Source: Volvox africanus (Eukaryota > Chlorophyta > Chlorophyceae > Chlamydomonadales > Volvocaceae). From it: a stretch of 64,000 bases of DNA. Shown one piece after another: positions 35,094 to 46,303 of this stretch (position 1 is its first letter; the number at the start of each line of letters is the position of its first letter). A program made the position numbers and the translations under genes. Below the pieces are notes generated by a model, which searched no databases, was not told the DNA's origin, and worked only from the letters and a program-made list of their open reading frames with translations. The DNA lies in contig BSDZ01000032.1 of NCBI GenBank assembly GCA_030268105.1, forward strand, positions 868,001 through 932,000, written 5' to 3'.

Positions 35094-38050
35094 ATGGCAA
35101 CAGCGTGGGATGCCAGGCACATACTTTCGTGTATGGTCGAGGACGTTCCGGCTTTTCCGCAGCTTTTCAACCTCTCCGCGTTTTATGTGTATATCTCTTG
35201 TTTGTCGGCAACGCAGGTCGAGCAGGTACTGCGATGCGTCCCTGCGTTGACTTCTTTGACCGCCAGCAGGTCCTGAACAGAACTGCGGGAAATGCAGCTT
35301 CTTAGTCAGATCCAGACAGATATTCTCCACGTTTCTGTTTTGCTACATATGCCTTCACGGGCAAAGTTATGTTTCCTCCATCTCGGCGAGCTACGCCAAC
35401 GGAATTGAAACGGGTACGTCATTATACGGGATCGAGTCTGAATGGGAAAAATGGTATGTAGATACCTTCGCGACTGCCATCATGACAGCCACCATCGCCA
35501 CCGCCCAATGTAGGTAGAAAGGGAGGGAGGGAGGGCGGGAGGGAGATTGGGTGGGCGGTCCGAAGGATGGAGGGAGGGAGGGAGAGAGGCCACCATTCCC
35601 ACCATCGCCACCGCCGCCACCACGGCCACATACACCGTCACCGCTACCGCCTTCACCACCGCCACCACGGCGACCGACGCCAAGACCGCCAACACCGCCT
35701 CCATCGCCGCCGTACCGCCATGTCCGCCCCCACAGCCATCATGGCCACCAACGCTGTAAGTATCCTGGGGTATCTACGGGTAGTGCTCATTATTGGACCT
35801 TATACTGACATTTTTCGATTTGGCCTTTGCAGGCGGACACAACAGAGATACACCAATGAAATGAAAACAGGTACGTAATAGTCCGGGATTTAGTCTCAAT
35901 GGTGGCACCTGCATTTTGATACCTTGCTCAACTGAGGGATAACATTAGGGTTAAGTATCGGTGCCGTACCTACTTCCCTCCCGATCTCACTCCCTCCCTC
36001 CAGTGTGCCCTCCTTTTCCCCCTTCTCCCCCCCCCTCGTTGTTAGGCATGATGGTGGTGCTTTGGTGGTGGCGGTGGTGGTGGCGATGGCGTTCGTGGAG
36101 TCGTCGGTGAAAAGGTAAGTATCGATGCCGTACCTACTTCCCTCCCGATCTCACTCCCTCCCTCCCGTGTGCCCTCCTTTTCCCCCTTCTCCCCCCCCTC
36201 GTTGTTAGGCATGATGGTGGTGCTTTGGTGGTGGCGGTGGTGATGGCGATGGCGTTCGTGGAGTCGTCGGTGAAAAGGTAAGTATCGGTGCCGTACCTAC
36301 TTCCCTCCCGATCTCACTCCCTCCCTCCCGTGTGCCCTCCTTTTCCCCCTTCTCCCCCCCCCTCGTTGTTAGGCATGATGGTGGTGCTTTGGTGGTGGCG
36401 GTGGTGATGGCGATGGCGTTCGTGGAGTCGTCGGTGAAAAGGTAAGTATCGGTATCCAAACTCCACAGTCTTCAACACCCCGTCCTGATGGCACTTTCTT
36501 AATCTTGCACTCGGTTGCTGAACCACAGGACGCTCAAGAGCCTGTGCGCCAACCGCGTCAACCTCTGTGCGGGGACGCCATTTGAGTTTCCGGCAGCAGC
36601 AGCAGCAGCAGCGACAACAACAAAAACTGGCCCAACAGGGTCCACGCCGATGATGACGGGTGGATCTGGGGGTCACCGGAAGGGCACCTGCTCCGTGGCC
36701 ACACAGACAGAGGGGTGGATGATGCCACCCCTTACCCAGGGGCCGTCTCGGGAAGATCTAACAGCCTCCGACACACCGTCAGATGCCAGAACGAGCGGCG
36801 ATGGCAACATTGGCTTACGTAGTGGCAGCGCGAGGGGCAACGGCTTTGGTGGAGACGGGAGCAGACTGCGCGGTAAGGTCAACAATTACGCGATTGCGCC
36901 GTCCCTGTTGCGTATGTGGCTGGCAGACTGCAACTTTGAAGGCGCCCGACCGGAGGAGATGGCGGCCGCACTGCCGGCGTTGCAGACTCTCGTCATACGG
37001 CATGTCAGCAAGCAGGAAGACCTGCCATTGCAGCTCATTAAGGCGCTACATTTACTGAAGGTGAGATAGGGGCTCCGAGGGTCAAGCGAAAATCGTTAGA
37101 ACGAAATATCCGACTCCTGACCACACAAAGCCATGGAAGGTAAAGGGGCGGGTAGAGGGACAGGGACAAGCTTAGGGCTTGGGGTATTAGTAAATGCCAC
37201 CTAGGGCAACGCGCCTGCTTCCGGATTGATGTCCCTGTACCGACTGGAACAATAAATCAACTGGGCTGACGTTCATATATTTGGCAGTATATGAGGGTTT
37301 TCGTTATGCCCAGCTCCGTATGAGATTGCGTTTAGGCCTTTGTGTGTTGAGAGGCAGCGTGCCACTGTCCAAAATCAGAACTGCACCCCAAAGCACCATG
37401 AGCCCTTCTTCCTTCTGATACTATAGTACAAATCTCCACTGCGTGAGTTTGGATCCTGCCGTCGCTTGCAACTTCACTTCCTCTACACAGCTGATGCCCG
37501 ACGTGATAGCCCCGGAGAGCGATCGGTCACGGGCGCTGCACGAATCTCTCTGGTGGTGGCGATGGTTGCAGAAGGAGGATTGACCCGCTTACGCAGTTTG
37601 TGGCTTCCGGACTGGGCGGCGCCCCCTCATCAGCTGGTCCAGTGGCAGATGCAGATCGCACAGGTAAGCTTCCTCAGCAGGTCCGCGATTGCCTCGACCA
37701 TTTAGCCGATCTCGCCATCCACAGGCGATACCGTGTGTATAGTGTGTAAAATTCATTCGGCTTCTCAAGTCGTATAATAGTTAATGCCTGTAAAGGCCAT
37801 GGCATGGATCTCAGTTCTCAGGCGTCGTAGCACCGTATTTCACCTCCTGGGTTCCGCCAGCCTACCGTCAGTGGCCATGCCCTCTTTACTGACACATGCA
37901 CTCCACTCATACCGATCGCAGATGGCCCCACTGGTGGCGCTCCGTATGGTTGACCACCACTACTTCTGGCGGCTGCCGGCACCCGTTGGTTGTCCGGAGG
38001 TGCAGGACAGACTGCAGTGGTGGGGCTTTGATGCCTGGAACGTGCTGTGA
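35094..38050 (+). CDS. LRR-like protein with amplifiable exons, short copy (copy A)
   Basis: A 5' exon ending at 35269 (VEQVLRCVPALTSLTAS) leaves phase 2. Three exons W of 69 nt each (36046-36114, 36209-36277, 36373-36441) are phase 2 to phase 2 and encode a 23-residue hydrophobic module, HDGGALVVAVV then AMAFVESSVKR. Exon 36529-37060 accepts phase 2 and reads RTLKSLCANRVNLC, a Gly/Ser/Thr linker, then LRMWLADCNFEG and LPALQTLVIRHVS, which look like irregular leucine-rich repeats. Exons 37491-37663 (GGLTRLRSLWLPDWAAPP) and 37922-38050 (LVALRMVDHHYFWRLPAP, ends FDAWNVL and TGA) complete it. One join (37060 to 37491) does not close in phase, so an exon is missing or a frameshift exists. One degenerate X/Y unit (ending 35755 and 35833-35870) lies between and carries a stop, so it is probably skipped. 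Function unknown. Confidence 0.55.
35400..35870 (+). repeat. single X/Y unit of copy A
   Basis: It matches the 543-bp tandem unit found at 48446-54442 but is the long variant, with an extra ~117 bp of GGGA-rich sequence carrying an in-frame TAG. Exon Y is intact at 35833-35870 with ttgcag and gtacgt splice sites. Confidence 0.85.
36046..36441 (+). repeat. three tandem W exon units (copy A)
   Basis: Period about 164 bp. Each unit has a gttag acceptor, a 69-nt exon W and a gtaagt donor. The exons are 36046-36114, 36209-36277 and 36373-36441. Confidence 0.9.
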
Positions 38051-39282
38051 CCTGTGCGGATTGGCAGGTGAAAGGAGCGAAGATGCCAGCGACCGGACCA
38101 CTCTGACTCACTTGTTTGCCTCAGTCCCAGCTGAGATTGCTGAATGCTGTGCCGTGCTCAATGCTGGTAGAGTGAGGACATAAATCATGGCTTCTGCCCT
38201 TCTATGCGATGTTGGTTTGTATTGCGTTGTATATATTTGGACGTGCGTCGAGGAATGCCGCAAGATGGGAGGTGCGGGGTTGGAAGTTGTATCCATAACT
38301 GCCCGTAGGTGCGCCGTGTCGTCGTGTTGAGCCTCGAGGCTCGATAAATGCTGCAGATGCCTTGGAGGGAGGGTATTGGTGAATATAGGGTGTTGCCGCA
38401 TGCGCTCCGTTAATTGACTGATGTTGATATACCACATCATGTGATGTAGCCTTATGTGCCGTCCCACTTCTTAATGTTTGAGAAGCGAGTTTTAGCCGAA
38501 GTTTAAGGGACAAAGATGTCAAAGATCTGACCGCTAGCCTGGATGTGGGGAGGGGACTTGGATGAGCGCAAAGTGGCACCGACGCGGCAATCCAACGGCT
38601 TGCATGTTCGACCTGGTTGACCAACGCATTCACGGTCCATGCTTGACCTGTACCCGGTGCGGCGGTATCCCCCACACGACTACACAAGGATAACAAATGG
38701 CGCACGTGTGAAAGCATGAGTGCGTTACACATCATTGTGAGTACAGCATCAGGGATACTTCCCACGTTAGCAACCATACCCGCTTTCACCGCACCGACGG
38801 CTCCACCATCCAGTGCCATGCACTACCGTGTGTCCCACATGCCTCGTGCCCAACACAAGCCTTAAGAACGGCACCTGGTCCCCGTCCGCCGGGATATGCC
38901 CGTTTGCCAGTGGTCGGTGAAGGTGCGACAAACACCGCACCCCACAACCACGGTATCACCCTGAACAGGATGGACGGAATACTGGGAATGAAGCCTTCCA
39001 GGCTACCCATATCTGCAGCTAAGAGACCTAGGCCTCATTCCACGGTGGCACCAGCCATCTACCATGGCCCCATGGCCACTCTGTGTGTGCAGAATTCTAT
39101 ATTGCGCAGGTTATGATCAGCCAAAGACCTAACACCCTAACTCCACCTCACATGCACCACACCACCCCTATTTGATTCACCTTCGCAAAAAGCACCGTAA
39201 GCAAATACACACAGATACAGGACTGCTCTGCTGCGGGCCTTGACGAAACACCCTTCAACCTGGGGCAGTAGTCCCCCCGCCA
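38051..39282. other. region between convergent genes, unresolved open frames
   Basis: An open minus-strand frame at 38202-38819 contains protein-like sequence (PDAVLTMMCNALMLSHVRHL, then GTGQAWTVNALVNQVEHASR), and 38786-39010 reads MGSLEGFIPSIPSILFR. Neither has a recognised family or a closed exon chain. The same open frames occur in copy B at 57439-58247. Confidence 0.3.
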
Positions 39283-41018
39283 TCATCGCCGCAATTTCAA
39301 ATCTGCCTTGATGTCAGATGGGATAGCTACGGACACGGGTCTGGGGTCGTAGGCGTTCAGAGTTGTGGCCTCGCAGGCGCATCCGGACTCGCAGCTCAGC
39401 TTGGCGGTTCCCAAGATGCGGTAGCTTTGGAGATAGGAGATCTGCGGTAACGGAGAGGGGTGGGCGGCGGATGTGCGGGGATGTGTACCCCGTATACGTA
39501 ATTACCTAGCTGCAATAGAAGTCGCGTGCGTGTGTGTGTGGAACGGTAAAAGGCAACTGTAGGGGTAAGGCAATGCAGAGCAGGGCAGAAATAAAACGGG
39601 AATTATGTCAAGTTTGGTTGAGGGCGACGAAGCTACCACCTCGCAAAGTGACCATCCCATCCAGACCGCCCAGACGCTTAAAGGGACATCCCCAACCCCC
39701 CCCCAACCAAGCTCTCAACCATGTGTGCACTTCCTACCGTGGCAGCGTTAGCGCATTGCCGGCCGTCACAGTCCCCGCCATCTCGCCCGCCCATTTCATA
39801 CTGGCCCTCCTGATTCCCCCGGCCATACTCCCCAGCGCGGCCCTGCTGCGTCTCGGGCACCTTCGAAACACTTTTTGAAGCTTCACAGGGCACCACAGCA
39901 ATGCTTGCGGCATACCCCACTGACAAAATGCCCACGTCTCGAGGTGCGAGCGGCAAATTTGGCAATAGCCTGGCAGGCGGCGCCACCATGGGGCGCTGCA
40001 TCTCGCTCCCCTCATCCAGGCAGCGTGAACCAGTGGCCCCCTCTCTGCTGGAGCCTTCACGCTGAAACTGGAGCTCCTGTGCGGCGGTGGAGATGCTGGG
40101 CGCTGTAGACGGCCAGCTGTTCGGCAGCTTACTGCGACTCAGATGGGAAAAGCGTCTCCTCGCTTCCTCCAGCGCGGCCATCATCCGTCGGCGACCAGCC
40201 GCGGCACGAGCCAGCGCCAAAGCGTGAACTGAATCCGTGCATAACAAACCACCCTCTGAGCTGAAAGCTGCCACGGGAGGGATAAGCCAGAATAATGGAG
40301 ATACAAGACGGTACTTCTGCTTAACATGTCCGCCGACAGGTTGGCCAGACTTCGGCGCTACCGTTGGAAAAGGAGTATTGCCCACAAAGGATGTGATGAA
40401 AGAGCTGGAGGGGAAACAGCCAGATGCATCGCTAATGGAAGCGTCCGTTTCCACTGCCTGTGCCAAATGAGCATTAGCGATGGGCGCTGGAGCTATTGCA
40501 CCGCCCGAAATGCAACATGACGCAAAGTAAGCTGGCGTGACCGGAAGAGGGGGCGTGCCTGCATCCATCAAAACCAGCACTTCCACAGTAGCCGCAGAAC
40601 AGATAATTGCGCCGCTTGTTTGAAACGTCACACTCTTGGCCTTTCAACGACCTTCACAGGCTGCCTTCGGCTGTGAAAGAGCAGAGCGCCTTGACAGGCG
40701 GCCCGCTGGCCGGAGCTGCCCACGGGGTGGGTCCAGTATCATAAAAGACGGAGTATGAATGCTATGCGGGCTATGAAGGCTGCACGGCTCATAACCGCCT
40801 GCAAGTCGGTCATCGTCGCTCCAGTCTGAACTACTGGGAAAGCACCTGCCGTCGCTGTCTCTATCACTGTCGGCGTGTGAGCTGCCTTGACTGCTGGAGG
40901 CGCTGCCCCCGGTGCTGCACGTGGAGCCCATATCGCCGCGCTCATCGACCAGACAGCAAGTACTACTACTGATGTAGCTGCAGATCATAGTGCCATGCGC
41001 GCCACCCAGCGCTGGCAC
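39283..41018 (-). CDS. uncharacterised protein with Cys motif SGCACE, copy A
   Basis: Three blocks in order on the minus strand. Block 40644-41018 is rich in Ser and Asp (SSSDWSDDDRLAGGYEPC). Block 39678-40631 continues in the same frame and reads ARAAAGRRRMMAALEEARRR and later LLPNLPLAPRDVGILSVGYA. Exon 39283-39441, after a ccgcag acceptor, reads ISYLQSYRILGTAKLSCESG, then CACEATTLNAYDPRPVS, and ends in LKLRR and TGA. The SYL.SY..(M/L)G....C.SGC.C pattern resembles the C-terminal part of a family of uncharacterised plant and algal proteins, as I remember it. A single TGA at 40644-40646 separates the first two blocks; an intron from 40647 to a gatgcag acceptor near 40566 would remove it in phase. 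The donor for the last join is either gtagga or gttggg. Function unknown. Confidence 0.45.
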
Positions 41019-41099
41019 GTGGCATGTTGATGGCGAGGCCGGAACAACGGGCTGTGCTGCTGCTGCAACGTCTAAATGATCCTCATAATATTGTCGTTG

Positions 41100-42187
41100 A
41101 TAAGGACATGTATTAAGCGCTTACATCTGCGGCGAAGAGCACGAAATTAGCAGCATCCCATCACAGACATAACGATAAAGAGGACAACAGGCATATGTAT
41201 ACTGAATCTAATAATCAAGACGATATCAAACGCATTACATCTTCGTCCCTGAAGATTACAGCGCCACCATCGAGACGCCGACACCCCGTGACTCACCCGT
41301 GTGCTCTAATCCCTAGGCGCTGACATATGATGTTATGAAGATAGGTCAATCCAGCCCAAATGAAGCACAGTAATAATGTATTGGCAAGATTCATACCGCC
41401 AACACCGCCTCCTGCAGCCAACAGCTCACCATGTAATAACAATGATGTTAACGTTCATTTAGCTCAAGTTGGAGTGAATAGGGTTATTAAGTGTTACATC
41501 ATCATTGCGCCCAGGATGTGGGAGGTGATCGCAAAGCTCAAAAAGGTAATATCGTGCTCAGTGAACGTATTAAACGGCGTTATTCATGGATAATGAAAAG
41601 ATGATCATCCGACACATTTTCTGTTCAGCCGCACGCGAAGCGAAATTAATTTAAAAGGAGGTCTATACCAATCCATCACATCGGACCATGTCGTAAATCC
41701 CATTGAAAGTATGGAAAGTTGTAACAGACCTAAATTTAGGCAATAGAAACAACGCTCTATGCCGCACGTTCGCCTGCGAAAGTCCACTGCGAAAATTTTC
41801 ATTTCGACGGCCGCCTGTTATGATACACATTTGATATTTTGCCGTCTAGCACCATATCATCACGTAACGTGCTGACCTTAAACCGATGACTGAAAGATCA
41901 CAGAGGATGATGCCGTTTTAGCATTACGTACATGCGCAAACAACGCCTTCCCAAAGGCATGGCTGCTACGACCTGGCAGGTAGCGTCCCTGTTGACCGCC
42001 ATATGTAGCTTTCACACGGCCAACCCGGGGGAGCAAACTTTTAAGCCGCGCGCTTGCTCGATCCTGCAATCCAAGCGAATCCACAGAACGACGTTGGTTG
42101 AATTCGGCCTTAATCAGGCATAGTAGAAGTATGGCACTCACTTGGAGCATGCAGGCAGACTGCCGTTGTCTCTTCAAAGTCGTTTCC
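41100..42187. other. about 1 kb without a confident gene
   Basis: A plus-strand frame at 41360-41593 ends in WEVIAKLKK before a gtaata donor and could be an exon. On the minus strand, 42140-42190 reads NDFEETTAVCLHAP before a gtgagt donor. Neither could be placed in a gene. Confidence 0.3.
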
Positions 42188-42247
42188 CCCTGAAACCCTA
42201 TCCTTAAGGCCCCTGAGAATGTCACACATGAGAATCTTACCTGAACG
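42188..42247 (-). repeat. 60-bp dispersed repeat with splice-site ends, site 1
   Basis: The 60 bases are identical to 44684-44743. On the minus strand the block starts at a perfect 5' splice site (ttcag|gtaaga) and ends in a tttcag that could be an acceptor, 51 nt later. Confidence 0.85.
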
Positions 42248-42653
42248 CCATAACTAACAAAACAAAGGATGCGATGGCTCAGTCAGTGAGATCGTCCCGC
42301 GCGAACTGGTAGCAACCGAAGTCGCTTACTCTACTACTTCTCTGTTCTCGTACCTAGCACCGTCCTTGAACACCCAGACTATAGGGAGCCTTTTGCTGCG
42401 TCACATGCCTGGAGTATTTCAAGATTTCGAGGTTCATAAGAAGTACCCTGGGGCTTGACCCCGAAGCCTGGGACATGCGCTTCTAAAAGAACCCGAATTT
42501 TCTCTGCCACCAAATACCGCGGTATATATAAACGACCAAACCGTCCCTCGTGCCCAACATAATGCTTTTAAATAGGCAATGGCCTTTGACTGTGCAGATT
42601 GTTTTATCCAAACCCCTACCTTTTTGCAACAACCAGCGCAATCTTGCACATAC

Positions 42654-43003
42654 CTGGAAATCCGCTACTCGCATCAACGGCACGCCTCTCTCCTCCGCCA
42701 TAAAGCTCGCTCCCACGCAGCCCCACGCCCCCGCCAGCCGCAAGTCCCCGCTTTGAACCCAAGTTGGGGGCGGGTTCTGCTTCCCATTCCAGTCCAAGGC
42801 GCTGCCGGAGTCAAACTCGGTCCTGCTTATGATCGACTCTACCCCGGGTACCGATGCTGACACCCTGGTATGGTCAGCGTGACCAGATGTAGCCCCATCC
42901 TTACCACCAAACCCAACATCACCACTTCCGTTGTACAGAGCTGCCAGGAAGCGTTTCCACATCCCGTGACATCCATCACGGCGGTATCCGCCACAGATGG
43001 GAC
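42654..43003 (-). CDS. exon of an unrecognised gene, copy A
   Basis: A 350-nt open stretch between a ctgtcag acceptor and a ttccag|gtatgt donor, phase 1 in and phase 0 out. It encodes 116 residues including MWKRFLAALYNGSGDVGFGG, ESIISRTEFDSGSALDWNG and LRLAGAWGCVGASFMAEERG. The composition is that of a folded globular protein. I do not recognise the family, and the neighbouring exons are unknown. It recurs at 61890-62239. Confidence 0.45.
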
Positions 43004-43733
43004 CTGACAGGTTACCATGCCGTGGGGGGATTCAGGTACACTCACACTTAGGTAAAATACACTGTTGTGGGATCACAAAGCTTAGGGAAGGCTTATGGTA
43101 CACAAAGGATAACATCCCCAGGGACATTCAGTGGGGAAACATATCTTTTCGATCGTAATTCGCGCCAATATGTGCTTGTACGGCAGCTCCAACGCTATAA
43201 CGCTATGATCATGCCTCCACGCCCTCCACGACGTTTCGGTAAAATCTGCCCAGCCATCCAACACTCCATCACATGCTTTCAAGTTATAAGGTATTACATC
43301 TAACCACTAACAACCACCACAGAAGGCATACAGCCGCAGCGAACACGCAGAGGAAGCATGGGGCCTAAAGCACCGTCCGTCCGCGTCAGGGCCTTCATGG
43401 CCAATCCACCAGGAAGCCAGGGACAGACAGCGCGACGTACCGTATCGCAGCAGGAGGCAGGGGGCCCCGGGAAGATTAGGCGCCGGACGTGTAGCCGCTA
43501 GATCCCTCGTCATGTTGAATAACTGCCCTTCTCGCAACACTTCCAGTATCTAACTTGAACGTTTCTTAATCCATCATCTCTTTTGCGTGGATGCCTGGAA
43601 TGGGCAATGGAGGGTGGGCCTTCGTAAAACAATGGCGGGAGCGTACGTCGCGCTAGCATGCGAACAGCAGGATGAATTCCCATCCAAAGCGACTCGCAGC
43701 CACAATAGCCCACAGAGGCGCGCACCCATGCAC

Positions 43734-43792
43734 ACACACACGCACACACACACACACATGCACACACACACACACATGCACACGCACGCACC
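43734..43792. repeat. (CA)n microsatellite, interrupted
   Basis: About 55 bp of CA dinucleotides broken by CATG and CACG. It abuts the last visible LRR exon on its 3' side. In copy B (about 62969-63027) one interruption differs (atgcgc for atgcac). Confidence 0.85.
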
Positions 43793-44469
43793 TACAGAAC
43801 GGCGCCGCTTCCCTCAGCCCGCTCTGCGTCCTCCTCTTCCATCGCCAAGGTATCACTATCATTCGCCGACCGAACGGTGGACCCCCCCGTGATCCCCCAG
43901 GATCCCTCAGAACCCCCCAGCGCGGGGGGCAGACTGGCCAGGCGGTTGAAGGAGAGGTTGAGCACACCCAGATGCTGGGGGGTGATGCCTGCGGGGCAGG
44001 ACGGGAAAGGGTACCGCATACAGGTCCGAGGGATACAGTCCGAGGGACTGTCATCATTCGGGCCTCAGGATGAGCGCTGATCGAAAGGAGGCACCTGTGT
44101 GTGTAGGATAGGGGGGTACATCACCCGTGGCCACTAACCTGGCAGTCCCTACCTTCCCCGGTGTTTCGGGGCACCCTCATCCAGTCTCCCATGCCGACTT
44201 CTCCGAAATCAGTGGTTTTCCCAGGTTCAGCACCCACCACCAGCATCCTGTGTGTGTGAATTTGTGGATGTGCCGCAGCAGGAGGATGAGGGTGCACATA
44301 ATGGGGAGTGGCGGACCCCAAACTGCCAAAAGAAGAGACTTCTCTCACCCTCTGCTAACGTCTCAATGTCGTTGCCGGACGCATTAAATACCACCAGGCC
44401 ATCCAGTTTGAGCACCTCGGCCGGTACGGAACTCCAGCCATTGTGCCACACATCCGCCACATAGACAGC
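43792..44469 (-). CDS. leucine-rich repeat protein, 3' exons, copy A
   Basis: Two exons join perfectly in phase 1: 44349-44469 (VADVWHNGWSSVPAEVLKLD, then GLVVFNASGNDIETLAE) and 43792-43988 (GITPQHLGVLNLSFNRLASL, then PPALGG). The consensus LxxLxLSxNxLxxLP of leucine-rich repeats is clear across the splice junction. The frame then runs through a Ser/Glu-rich tail (EEEDAERAEGSGAVL) to a TAG at 43792. That TAG directly abuts a strong gtgcgt donor, so either the gene ends here or splicing uses an earlier donor. Upstream exons are not identified; candidates lie near 44744-44930. The LRR type is that of short plant or intracellular LRRs, usually protein-binding. No function can be assigned. Confidence 0.6.
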
Positions 44470-44683
44470 CTGGCACGGGCTGAGACGGAAGAACGGTGGA
44501 GAAGAGGCTGAGAGTGAAACCCCGCTTTACCCTTCCCCACCCACCCATTGTGTGTGTGTGTGTGTGTCTCGGGGGGGGGGAAGAGAGGAGTAAGGGGGTT
44601 ATGCGGCCCCGTGATCCAGTTCCTATCCCCGCAGTTCCCATACTCCTGCGCTTCCGGGCTTCACAACATGTACATGCATACAA

Positions 44684-44743
44684 CCCTGAAACCCTATCCT
44701 TAAGGCCCCTGAGAATGTCACACATGAGAATCTTACCTGAACG
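44684..44743 (-). repeat. 60-bp dispersed repeat with splice-site ends, site 2
   Basis: Identical to 42188-42247 over 60 bases and in the same orientation. Here the exon in front would read PYDKLLRTF and end in ttcag|gtaaga. Confidence 0.85.
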
Positions 44744-44969
44744 TCCGCAACAACTTGTCGTACGGCTACGACGCTGCGTAAAAATCCTGAAGTTCGTTGC
44801 CGCCGCTCGGCTGCTCACGGATGCAGTAGCGATAAGTGTACGCCAGCGCCGATACCCGGACAAGTAAGGGGGCCCGGGCACAAGGAGGAGATTGCCGACA
44901 CTGCAACGTGACGTGAGCAAGAGATAAAGCACTCAGGATCCGCTGTCAAAGCGTACAGAAAGCCCTCAA

Positions 44970-45503
44970 CTAGCGTATGGCTACCACTGACATCTCGGTA
45001 TCATCGTCCGCGCTCGAAGCGGACCAGGGCTCCGTGTGGCTCACCAGGGCCTCCCCAAGGTTGTCCAGGGTGACACGACCGCCTGTGCGACGACGTCGAC
45101 GTGGTCTCTCGCGCTCCCTCTGTTTCCGCTTCCGCTGGCCGGCTTCGCCAGTCGCATTAGCGTCGTCTTGCGCGCATGCAGTGCTGTAATCGATTTTAAC
45201 GATATATTGTTATTGCTCGCGTCCTCACCTCCATCCGGCGCCGCCAGTTGCTCCCGCTGCTGATCGGTTACCGCCAGCAGCGAATTGTTTGCCTCACTGG
45301 CGCTATCGTTGCCTCCATCAGAGTACCGCCGTCGCTTGCGACCGAACATATCAGTGGACGTTGCTGCGGTCGATGCGTCTCGGCCGAAAACCGAAAACCG
45401 ACTCACCGAACGCCAGGAAAAAACCGCTACCCTCGTCGTCATCGTCTTCCAACAGGACCCGTACATCGGGGGCTTCAAAAACCTCATCGTCGTTGCTGAT
45501 CAT
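44970..45503 (-). CDS. small acidic/basic protein, probably nuclear
   Basis: Exon 45407-45503 starts MISNDDEVFEAPDVRVLLED and contains DDDDEGSG. It joins in phase 1 (gtgagt donor, ccgcag acceptor) to exon 45229-45363, which reads TSTDMFGRKRRRYSDGGN and LLAVTDQQREQLAAPDG. The final exon begins within 45100-45183 and runs through a highly basic stretch, QRKRKQRERERPRRRRR, to DNLGEAL and an acidic end with stop TAG at 44970. The exact last acceptor is unsettled: the acceptor at 45183 gives a different frame, and gcgaag|CC close to 45140 would fit. The clustered Lys/Arg residues look like a nuclear localisation signal. No family recognised. Confidence 0.5.
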
Positions 45504-46303
45504 GCACGGGACGGGTAGGAAAGAGAAAGAAGAGAACGAAAACGATATGGAACCCATAACGGGAGGTACCGCATGATAGCAGCAGGTTGTGAAGAAGGCA
45601 GGGTGTACAAATAATTCGGCGTGCGTGGGTGCATTCAGTTTAAAGTTTTCGTTTGGGTGGACGCATATATGTGTGCGTGGTGGGTACCTGTGTGAACCAC
45701 CTGCTACTACTCGCTGAATCGCAAGAGACTAAGTGGAACGCATCTAGCATTGCGTGAGAGACAGGGGAAAGGACAAGCGAGCGATTACACGCTTATCACA
45801 AATGCTAACATCCATTTCCTTCATTGTAATTTACCCCATAATGGATAACACGCGTATCATATAATTCATGCTGTTAACTTCATTTTAAAATCAGAATTCC
45901 TGCGTGGTAAAGCCCCAACCGGCCCGACTCTTGATGGGCCTTATCTAGCGCTGCGTATCTATACATGCATGGCAGCCGAATATCTATACACTGCACTAAA
46001 AAGCGCCGCCCTCTTATCCATCCCAACTTACAGGTCACGAGGGACTTGGTTTGATGGCCCAGCTGCACCTCTGACCCCCCTCCTGGCGCCTCCTCCCCGC
46101 TGAGTGCCTCCTGAAGGGGGCGTGGGCATGATGGACATCACAACGTTGAAGTGGAGGGTGGCAGCTTAATATGATGGGCAGTTTAGTTCAGCCGTGGATC
46201 TTAGCCGCTTCCCTAAGAGGATGGGTCATGTCGGGCGTGCTTCCATGTCCGCCCTCAAATATCTCCCTTGTCCGTATTCCGATATGCGAATCAGTCGGTG
46301 TTG
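45504..46303. other. intergenic, no gene seen
   Basis: About 800 bp. TTACA at 46028-46032 could be the minus-strand poly(A) signal of the gene that ends at 46304. Confidence 0.35.

Larger units (their letters stand above)
36373..44764. repeat. segmental duplication, copy A
   Basis: This segment recurs at 55607-64000 with an offset of 19234-19237 bp. By eye only about ten single-base or short indel differences were noticed, for example at 36814, 39770, 40469, 41262 and in a T run near 42011. Copy B is cut by the window edge, so the right end of the duplication is unknown. Its left end merges into the W exon arrays. Confidence 0.95.
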
